Shown here: one piece after another, positions 1 through 6,300 of the stretch | How positions within the stretch are numbered: position 1 is the first letter of the stretch | Layout: each line of letters starts with the position of its first letter | Source of the DNA: an uncultured bacterium | GTDB lineage: Bacteria > Verrucomicrobiota > Kiritimatiellia > RFP12 > UBA1067 | Length of the DNA stretch: 7,010 bases | Assembly (NCBI GenBank): GCA_902779075.1 | Contig: CACZAK010000224.1 | Coordinates: 1-7,010 of the forward strand | Reading direction: 5' to 3' | Notes under the pieces: generated by a model | Databases searched by the model: none | What the model was told of the DNA's origin: nothing | Seen by the model: only the letters and a program-made list of their open reading frames with translations | Program-made: the position numbers and the translations under genes

Positions 1-1
1 G

Positions 2-322
2 CGCATGGAGGTCCCGAGCGGGAGCCACATGCTGATTCACTACGAGGGTGACGAGCCGACGTGCGAAGTGCGGCTTCAGGAATGTTTCGGGCTTATGGAA
101 ACGCCGAAGGTCGCGGGCGGGAAAGTCCCTGTCGTGATGACGCTTCTTTCGCCTGCACAGCGGCCGATCCAGATAACGAAAGACCTTGCGGGATTCTGGC
201 GAGAAGGGTACCAGCTCGTCCGAAAGGACATGCGTGGCCGCTACCCGAAGCACTACTGGCCTGAGGACCCGTTCACCGCAGTCGCGACGCGGCGCACCGT
301 CAAACGTAGCGGGCTTGCCTGA
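2..322 (+). CDS. hrpB: ATP-dependent helicase HrpB, C-terminal end (5' truncated by window)
   Basis: This is the last ~106 residues of HrpB, a DEAH-box-type ATP-dependent RNA helicase of uncertain cellular role. The frame is open to the left edge, so the ATG at base 5 is an internal methionine and not the start. The family-specific C-terminal tail is plain to see: DLAGFW is encoded at 182-199 and RGRYPKHYWPEDP at 233-271. The preceding residues (LQECFGLMETPKVAGGKVPV, then LLSP) also fit the tail's usual order. The helicase core (Walker motifs, DEAH) lies outside the window. The gene ends at TGA 320-322 with a short Arg/Lys-rich tail, as is usual for the family. It is probably not part of the sigma-factor operon downstream, because a 114-base gap with a palindrome separates them. 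The identification is secure; the symbol rests on remembered motifs, not a search. Confidence 0.9.
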   Translation, partial: RMEVPSGSHMLIHYEGDEPTCEVRLQECFGLMETPKVAGGKVPVVMTLLSPAQRPIQITKDLAGFWREGYQLVRKDMRGRYPKHYWPEDPFTAVATRRTVKRSGLA

Positions 323-374
323 CTTCACTCAATAACCATTCCTCAACAACGCGTCTGCGAAACAATTCTGGATG

Positions 375-390
375 CTTCAGAATTCTGAAG
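375..390. promoter_or_regulatory. Perfect 16-bp palindrome (candidate operator or weak terminator hairpin)
   Basis: CTTCAGAATTCTGAAG is identical to its own reverse complement. It sits 52 bases after the hrpB stop and 46 bases before the sigma-factor ATG. As DNA it has the form of a dimeric-regulator operator. As RNA it could fold into a 6-bp stem with an AAUU loop, followed by UUCUUG, which is too poor in U to be a strong intrinsic terminator. The heptamer AATTCTG also occurs just upstream (364-370). It is the only clear regulatory-looking structure in the gap at 323-436. A TTGCCA at 394-399 resembles a -35 box but has no good -10 partner at 16-19 bases. Function is unproven. Confidence 0.4.
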
Positions 391-436
391 TTCTTGCCAA
401 AGGATTGAGGCTGATGCGGCATCAAAGCATTCAGAG

Positions 437-1003
437 ATGTTAGTTTGGGAGTTAATTGCGAAAGACGCAGAGGAGGGGGCGCGGGTTCTCGTCGAGGACT
501 ACGGCGCGCGCCTCTATGCCACCGCATTCCGGCTCTGCCTCGACGCGCATGCAGCCGAAGACCTCGTCCAGCGTACGCTCGTGCGCGTAATTGAGCGCGT
601 CGGAAGCTACAAGGGCGATTCCGCTTTTTTCACATGGATGTGCGCGATCATGGTCAACTACCGCCGGATGGACGTCCGGCGGAAGGCCGCGAACTCGCTC
701 GTTTTCGACGAGGAGAGGCTTGATGTGCCCGACGAGAAGCCAGATCCAGGCGAGACGCTTTCAAGGCAGGACGAGGCCGCCGCGCTGCGCAGGGCAGTCC
801 TGAGGCTTCCGGAGGACCTGCGGCTCGTCGTCGTGATGCATTATTTCAACGGATTCTCCGTGCCGGAGATGGCAAAGACGATTCAGTCCCCCGAAGGCAC
901 GGTTTACTATCGTCTTCACGAGGCCCGCTTGAGGATTCGAAATTATCTTTCCAAGGTTTTCGAGGCGCCAGGCATCAAATCTTCAGAAGGTGCAAGACAG
1001 TGA
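437..1003 (+). CDS. RNA polymerase sigma factor, sigma-70 family (ECF-type)
   Basis: This is a 188-residue alternative sigma factor of the extracytoplasmic-function type. It would bind core RNA polymerase and direct it to its own set of promoters. Region 2 spans about residues 18-84: the EDLVQRTLVRVIE segment (41-53) binds core, and SAFFTWMCAIMVNYRRMDVRRK (62-83) covers -10 recognition and melting. An acidic linker (~91-115) leads to region 4 (~117-172), whose helix-turn-helix has LPEDLR, FSVPEMAKTI and SPEGTVYYRLHEARLRIR. Regions 1 and 3 are missing, as expected for this size class. ATG 437 is the only standard start between the in-frame stop at 386-388 and region 2, although its ribosome binding site is weak. 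The stop overlaps the next gene's GTG by 4 bases, so the two are probably translationally coupled. That arrangement is typical of ECF sigma/anti-sigma pairs. Its target promoters cannot be told from the window. Confidence 0.92.
   Translation: MLVWELIAKDAEEGARVLVEDYGARLYATAFRLCLDAHAAEDLVQRTLVRVIERVGSYKGDSAFFTWMCAIMVNYRRMDVRRKAANSLVFDEERLDVPDEKPDPGETLSRQDEAAALRRAVLRLPEDLRLVVVMHYFNGFSVPEMAKTIQSPEGTVYYRLHEARLRIRNYLSKVFEAPGIKSSEGARQ
985..990 (+). promoter_or_regulatory. Ribosome binding site for the GTG start at 1000
   Basis: AGAAGG lies 9 bases before GTG 1000, inside the end of the sigma-factor gene. It supports GTG as the start of the downstream reading frame and a GTGA overlap (1000-1003) with the sigma-factor stop. 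Confidence 0.6.
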
Positions 1004-1986
1004 CAGAACGACAATTCCAGCTTAGCGACGATTCCGCCGAGGCCTATCGCCTCGAAGCGGCGCTCGGCGATCCGGACGGGTGGCCGAAGCCGCCGGACGG
1101 ATTCAAGGCGCGTTGCATAGCAGCGATACGGAATGCCCGCGCGCGGGCCGTGGAGCCTTCGCTTCGCCGCTTCCCGCGTTCGCTCAAGATCGCGGCCTCA
1201 ATCGCGGCGGTTGCGGCTTTCACCGGCCTCGCGGCATGGTTCGCCGTCGAGTCGCTGTCTGTGCCCGAAGAGCCCGCCGTAGCCGAAATCCGGGTGGACG
1301 AGGAGACGGAGGCGATTACAAAGGAAAGCGGGGTGAACATGATAGGACGAAAGACAGCCGGCATAGTCGGCGCCGCGCTGACGACGCTGGCGGTCGGCGC
1401 GACGGAACTGGAAAGCGAACCGACGTTTGTTTTCCTGAGGCCAGAAACAAGCTCCTTCTGGCACACGGCCACGAACAACACGATGACCGTGCCGGTCGAT
1501 TTTCCGGCCAGCGCCACAAGTGCGCGGCTGTACGTCAGCGGCGTGGCCTACAACAGGACGTACGACAACGTCGCCGAAGGCGAGTTCACGTTCGAGCTTC
1601 CGCCTGCCGAAAGCGATGATACGGAGAGCGTGTACGACCTCGCGCTTCAGTTCGACGACGACGCGAACACGGTGCGTACGGCAAAGCTCGGGCTCATCAA
1701 GGGGCTTTCACCCGACGCGGAAGGCACGACTCGCTGCCTTGCGCCGGCGAGCGGAAACCTCTGGGGCAAGGCATCGAAGAAGGCCGTCCTGCCGATTCCG
1801 TACGGAACAACGTCGCTTTCCGTGAACGGCGTGGAGACGCCGACGGGGCTCGACGGCGCGCAGGGCTGGTATGCGCTGCGCATAAAGCCGGGCGAACTCT
1901 ACTCGCTGTCGCTGATCGCGAACGAAGTGACCTACGCCGCATCCATCCTCGGCGGCGGCGCGGGCATGATGATAATTATGCGGTAA
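1000..1986 (+). CDS. Anti-sigma-like membrane protein joined in frame to an exported beta-rich protein
   Basis: The frame is 328 residues and looks like two proteins. Residues 1-61 form a charged, probably cytoplasmic segment that includes PKPPDGFKARCIAAI (29-43), a PPxGF-type stretch like those often seen in anti-sigma factors. No zinc-finger HxxxCxxC is present. A single membrane helix (~63-84) and an acidic stretch (~89-110) follow. At residue 114 a second Met begins what reads as a classical signal peptide (MIGRKTAGIVGAALTTLAVGA). About 190 residues of beta-rich, Thr/Ser-rich sequence come next, ending in a Gly/Met/Ile-rich tail (GGGAGMMIIMR). I recognise no named domain in this second half. 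GTG 1000 overlaps the sigma-factor stop and has an AGAAGG site, so the first half is a good anti-sigma candidate by position and topology. Removing one G from the GGGG at 1330-1333 would split the frame into a 111-residue and a 215-residue protein. The reading as one CDS is therefore uncertain. Confidence 0.65.
   Translation: MTERQFQLSDDSAEAYRLEAALGDPDGWPKPPDGFKARCIAAIRNARARAVEPSLRRFPRSLKIAASIAAVAAFTGLAAWFAVESLSVPEEPAVAEIRVDEETEAITKESGVNMIGRKTAGIVGAALTTLAVGATELESEPTFVFLRPETSSFWHTATNNTMTVPVDFPASATSARLYVSGVAYNRTYDNVAEGEFTFELPPAESDDTESVYDLALQFDDDANTVRTAKLGLIKGLSPDAEGTTRCLAPASGNLWGKASKKAVLPIPYGTTSLSVNGVETPTGLDGAQGWYALRIKPGELYSLSLIANEVTYAASILGGGAGMMIIMR
1320..1341 (+). promoter_or_regulatory. Internal ribosome-binding-like site and ATG at a cryptic gene boundary
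   Basis: AAAGGAA (1320-1326) and GGGGTGA (1330-1336) precede ATG 1339-1341, the first codon of a signal-peptide-like stretch inside the longer frame. A TGA at 1334-1336 lies one base out of frame, 2 bases before the ATG. This is the layout of a gene end followed at once by a gene start. The spacing of AAAGGAA (12 bases) is longer than at the neighbouring starts (4-6 bases), while GGGGTGA is close (2 bases), so initiation here is plausible but not certain. Confidence 0.5.
1339..1986 (+). CDS. Candidate separate gene: 215-residue exported beta-rich protein (alternative to fusion)
   Basis: Read from ATG 1339, this gives a 215-residue protein in the same frame as residues 114-328 of the longer call. 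It opens with a textbook export signal: basic MIGRK, a hydrophobic core, then a small-residue cleavage region near VGA-TE. The mature part holds two stretches with a shared pattern. One is PVDFPASATSARLYVSGV (165-182 of the long frame) and the other is PIPYGTTSLSVNGV (265-278); each is followed by an aromatic-rich strand. This suggests a duplicated small beta-domain. No catalytic motif is visible and I do not recognise the family. Only 24 bases separate its stop from the SUMF1 protein gene, so a shared envelope role is likely. The confidence reflects doubt over whether it is translated separately, not over whether the sequence is coding. Confidence 0.45.
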   Translation: MIGRKTAGIVGAALTTLAVGATELESEPTFVFLRPETSSFWHTATNNTMTVPVDFPASATSARLYVSGVAYNRTYDNVAEGEFTFELPPAESDDTESVYDLALQFDDDANTVRTAKLGLIKGLSPDAEGTTRCLAPASGNLWGKASKKAVLPIPYGTTSLSVNGVETPTGLDGAQGWYALRIKPGELYSLSLIANEVTYAASILGGGAGMMIIMR

Positions 1987-1995
1987 TCAATTTCA

Positions 1996-2004
1996 GAAAG
2001 GAAC
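1996..2004 (+). promoter_or_regulatory. Ribosome binding site for the SUMF1-fold protein
   Basis: GAAAGGAAC lies 6 bases before ATG 2011, in the 24-base gap after the preceding stop. The same nonamer precedes the next gene's start (3331-3339). Confidence 0.75.
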
Positions 2005-2010
2005 AAGACA

Positions 2011-3324
2011 ATGAACAGATTCGCATTTTTCGCACTTTCCCTTTTCGCGGCCACAGCTTCGCACGCCGCCGCGATCGAACAGGTGATTGTCCGCCAGCAG
2101 TGGCCCTGGTCGACGGACATCAAGGTCGAATACAAGATTTCCGGAGTCGACGCTGAGCACCCCGTCAACATCGGAGTGACGGCGTACAACGGCAGCGTTG
2201 AGCTCGACGCGACGCGCCTTGAGTCGTCAATGCGCGGATCCCGCTACGGCATCTGCGAGTCGGGCGTCGGCGAGTTCTTCATCGATCCCGTCAAGGCGTT
2301 CGGAACGGAGAAGGTCGCGCTCGCGAACTTCAAGGTGAAGCTCACGCTGAGCGATTCGGACCAGAACGCGTCGGAGGTGATCTACAAGATCTTCGACCTC
2401 ACGGCCGAAACGGGCACATTCCCGTGCAGGGACGTTACGCGCGCCGACATCAAGAACGGACTCTACGGCGACTTCGAGACTTCCTACTCGGCCGTGGGCG
2501 CCGGCTTTTCCACGGACCTTCCGGACGTTCTCGTCTGGACTGGCGTGACGAACTATCCGGGCGTGAAGACGACGAAACTCGTCATGCGCAAGATACCGAA
2601 GGGCACGTTCTCCATGGGCCAGACCGGCGGCGCGTTCGGAGCCGGCGGCAATGCGGCGCAGGTCCACGACGTCACGCTTACGAAGGACTATTTTGTCGGC
2701 GTGTTTCCCGTCACACAGATGCAGTACAAGAAGCTCACGCGCGGAGTCTGGGACGGAAGCGGGGCGAAGGGGGACGGCCGTCCGGTCGAGAGCGCATTGT
2801 ATTCCGTGTTCCGCTCCGTTGTCACGAATTCGATCTCCGCCAATTTGCTCGGCGCCGTTGAGAAGGTGGACTATCCGACCGAAGCTCAGTGGGAGTGCGC
2901 CTGCCGCGCCGGGACGACTAGCGAGCTATATACCGGAAAGAGCCTGACCAGCGAGAATCTGAACGCCATCGCGTGGCATAGCGGCAACTCCGGCTCCACG
3001 ACGCATCCCGTCGGCGAGAAACTCCCCAATGCGTACGGGCTCTACGACATGATCGGCAACGTCTACGAGGCCTGTGCGGACTATTGGACAGCTTCGTCCA
3101 ACGTTCCAGGGTATTCGAACGGAGCCTCTGTCACGGATCCGTGCGTCGATACCGTCCAGCCGGACACTCCCAAGACGGAGGAGAACAACACCTACAACCG
3201 CAACGTAATCCGCGGCGGATATTTCTCGTTGAACAACACGGATTGCACATCCGCCGGCCGCAACGGACACCAGGGCAACTGGACGGCATACGGCTTCCGC
3301 CTCGCGTTCACGGTGAACGACTAA
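2011..3324 (+). CDS. Exported SUMF1/formylglycine-generating-enzyme-fold protein, probably not a true FGE
   Basis: This is a 437-residue protein with a signal peptide (MNRFAFFALSLFAATASHAAA, cleavage near residue 21). An N-terminal beta-rich domain (~22-175) opens with VRQQWPWSTDIKVEYKI (27-43). The C-terminal half (~187-433) is an FGE-sulfatase (SUMF1) domain. Its landmarks appear in order: IPKGTFSMG (195-203), VTQMQYKKL (234-242), YPTEAQWECACRAG (288-301), YGLYDMIGNVYEACADYW (342-359), RGGYF (401-405) and YGFRLAF (427-433). True FGEs oxidise a sulfatase Cys to formylglycine using two Cys in an RGGSxxCxxxxC motif. Here the first is Leu407 and only Cys412 remains, so that chemistry is unlikely. 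The domain more probably serves binding or an unknown role, as in many bacterial SUMF1 paralogues. The start is fixed by the signal peptide and a strong ribosome binding site. No sulfatase gene is visible nearby. Confidence 0.9.
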   Translation: MNRFAFFALSLFAATASHAAAIEQVIVRQQWPWSTDIKVEYKISGVDAEHPVNIGVTAYNGSVELDATRLESSMRGSRYGICESGVGEFFIDPVKAFGTEKVALANFKVKLTLSDSDQNASEVIYKIFDLTAETGTFPCRDVTRADIKNGLYGDFETSYSAVGAGFSTDLPDVLVWTGVTNYPGVKTTKLVMRKIPKGTFSMGQTGGAFGAGGNAAQVHDVTLTKDYFVGVFPVTQMQYKKLTRGVWDGSGAKGDGRPVESALYSVFRSVVTNSISANLLGAVEKVDYPTEAQWECACRAGTTSELYTGKSLTSENLNAIAWHSGNSGSTTHPVGEKLPNAYGLYDMIGNVYEACADYWTASSNVPGYSNGASVTDPCVDTVQPDTPKTEENNTYNRNVIRGGYFSLNNTDCTSAGRNGHQGNWTAYGFRLAFTVND

Positions 3325-3330
3325 CTCCCC

Positions 3331-3339
3331 GAAAGGAAC
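3331..3339 (+). promoter_or_regulatory. Ribosome binding site for the large glycoside hydrolase
   Basis: GAAAGGAAC lies 4 bases before ATG 3344, in the 19-base gap after the SUMF1 gene stop. It fixes ATG 3344 as the start and is identical to the site at 1996-2004. The short gap leaves no room for a terminator, which supports co-transcription. Confidence 0.75.
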
Positions 3340-3343
3340 CAAA

Positions 3344-6300
3344 ATGATCTCGGCAACACTGTTTGCCGCGGCGCTCGCCGCGGCACCTGCGGGAGCTGTA
3401 CCCTCGTTCGAATGCCCGGACGCGGACATCAACCGCACGTACGAGTTCCGCTGGCGCGCCTTCGGCCGCCACTGCGTGAAGACGCCCGAGGGCTGGGTCG
3501 TCACGGAGTTCCTTCCCGACGTCCCCTGGGCGGGAAAGTACAACACGATCGTCTGCCCGGCGGGGCACCACCTGCGCGAGGCGCGGTGGATGCACGACAC
3601 GTCCGTCGCGTCGGACTACGCGCGGTTCTGGTTCGGGACGAACGGCGCGCACCGCGTGAAGTACTGCACCTGGATTGGCTCGTCTCTCATCGATGTCGTG
3701 CGCGTCACGGGCGATGCGTCCACCGCGGTCGAACTTCTCGACCCGATTGTCGCGCTGTACGAATCGTGGGAGACGAAGCCGATTGTCTACCGCACCTGCC
3801 CCGAGGGCGAGCCGTTCCCGATGGGCGGAGACGGGAAGGGCATGTTCACGTCCGTCGACGACCGCGAGGGAAGCGAATACTCGCTCGGACGCGACGGATA
3901 CCGTCCGCTCTTCAACAGCGCGATGTACGGCGAGGCGAAGGCCATCGCCGAAATCGCGCGCCTCGCGAAGCGCGCCGACATCGCCGCACGCTTTTCGCGC
4001 AAGGCGGAAGCCCTGGGGAGGGGAATCCGGGAAAAGCTCTGGGATCCGGAGCTTTCGTTCTTCACGACCGTGCGCACGAACGGCACCCGCAGCACGGTGC
4101 GCGAGCTGCACGGCTATGCGCCGTGGTACTTCGGCATGCCGCTCGCGGGCTTCGGCGATGCCTGGGCGCAGGTGGAAAGCGAAGAGGGTTTCGCCGCGCC
4201 GTTCGGACTCTGCTTCGCCGAGCGGCGCGCGCCGGGATTCAGGATCGCGTACGACGGGCATCCCTGCCAGTGGAACGGACCGAGCTGGCCGTTCGCGACG
4301 TCGATCGTCCTCACGGGGCTCGCCAACGCGATCGCCGAGGGGTCGTCCGGCGACGTCGGACGCGAGACATACGTGAAGCTCCTTCACCAGTATGCCGCGC
4401 AGCAGGTGCGCAGGACCGAAGACGGAAAGGCGATTCCGTGGATTGACGAGAATCTCGATCCGTTCACGGGAGTGTGGCTCTCCCGCGCGATACTGCACGC
4501 GCAGGGTAAGAAGGACGAGCGCGGAGAGGACTACAACCACTCGACGTTTGCGGACCTTGTGATCTCGGGGCTCTGCGGCCTTCGTCCGCAGCTTGACGGG
4601 GCGCTTGAGATACGTCCGCTCATTCCCGACTCCTGGGATTTCACGTGCCTCGAGAACGTGCATGTGCGCGGACGTAACATTTCGCTCTACTGGGACCGCA
4701 CCGGCCGCCGGTATGGCAAGGGCGCGGGATTCTCCGTCTGGGCGGACGGACGGGAGGTCCATCGTGCCGGCGCTCCTGCGCCGTGCCGACTGTTCGATCC
4801 GCGTCCGCTCACGGCGGGCTGGGAGAACAAGGATCCGGATCGCAAGGAGTTTCCGACGGAAGGTGTGATCTGGCGCGCAGCGGGTTGCGCGGATGCCGCG
4901 TTTTCGGTAATCAGGGCCGGCGGGGCCGAAGGAAGCGTCGAGGTCAAAAACGGCGTCGTCAGGATCGTCAAGACTAACGAAAAGGGCTATCTGATAGTCG
5001 AGGGGCCCGAATTCGCGACGGCGGAACCCGACCAGTCCGTGCGTCTTTTGGCGGACGTGGCGGTCACGGGCTCGAACGGCGACTACTGCCACGGCTTTCT
5101 GCGCGCGCACGGCAGGAAGCCCGGATACGGCATCTCCGAACTTTTCGAGAAGGACTACGCGGGCGGAGGCATTCCCGAATCGCTGGGCCTCCCGAATTCG
5201 CCGTGCGGCCAGACGTACCGCAAGTACGCGAGTGAGGTTGCTCATGACGGCGTGCTGACGCCGGCGATCGTCGTCGCGGGCAATCCGTCGGTCAGCGTCT
5301 GGTCGAACTGGTCCGTCTCCTCGCTCAAGGCGGAGAAGCTGGCCTGGGGCAGGAAGTACAGCACCTGGGGCGTGCCGCGCGAACGGGACCGCATGGACGA
5401 AGCCGCTTACGACCGAGGGCTCGCTGCGGACGTGCAGCATACGGCGAAGGTCGTGAAGGGGAAGTGCGGACCCGAACTCCGGGTCGACGGACGCGCCGTG
5501 CAGCCCGTCATCTACAAGGGACGCCACTGCTCTGTTGAGCAGATTCCGCCGCCGGAGCTGTTTGCCGGACACACCGTCACCAACGCGCACATTCCGCTGA
5601 TGGTGAAGGACATCCGCCTCGGCCGGGTGCCGGGATGCCGCGGATACTGGACGAAGGACGGATTCGACGCGAAGGGTGCCGTGCGCGAAATCAAGGACTC
5701 CATGCGCCTCGTGCCGGACGTCCCGTTCGTCCTTGCGATCGGCTGCAACGCCTATCCGGAATTCGCCGAGAGCGAGCATCCGGACGAGGCCTGGCGCCAC
5801 AAGGACGGGAAGGTCGTGCTCGGCAACAGCGGCAGCTGCGTCGCCTCGTACGTCATCCCGACGGCGGGCGCGAAGCTCTGGCCCTGGCCGTCGTATTCCT
5901 CGCGCGCCTGGCGCGACGGCGTCAAGCGCTGCCTGAAGTCGCTTGTGGCGGAACTCAAGGCGCAGGGACTCGACAAGCGCATTGTCGGAATACACACGTT
6001 CGGCTATCAGGACGGACAGTTCTCTGTGTGCTATCCCGACTATTCCGCGCCGGCGAAGGCGGAGTACGCGGACTTCTGCCACGAAGGGGGTCACGTTTCG
6101 ACGAACTACGAGTTCTTCTGCAAGCAGACGGGGCTCAGGGCGCAGGAGGAGTTTGCGCGCGAGTTCAGGTGTCTCATGGGCAAGGACGTCGTCTCGATCA
6201 TGTGGTGCCAGTCTCCGCACCGCGCGAATGCCGCGACGTCGTGGAACATCGGCGAGTTCCTGCGTTCGGACGCGATGGACATCCTCGTCGCACAGCCGAA

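Noticed and set aside
394..422. A possible sigma-70 promoter with TTGCCA as the -35 box
   Set aside because: No hexamer close to TATAAT is found at 16-19 bases spacing, so it was mentioned only as a weak resemblance.
1044..1517. A 157-codon minus-strand frame opposite the anti-sigma-like gene
   Set aside because: It lies antisense to a frame supported by a sigma-factor overlap, a membrane helix and a signal peptide, and it has no recognisable motif or ribosome binding site.
3412..4446. A 344-codon plus-strand frame within the MGH1/GH63-like module
   Set aside because: It overlaps the real enzyme frame, has an Arg-rich unnatural composition, and has no start context comparable to the GAAAGGAAC sites.
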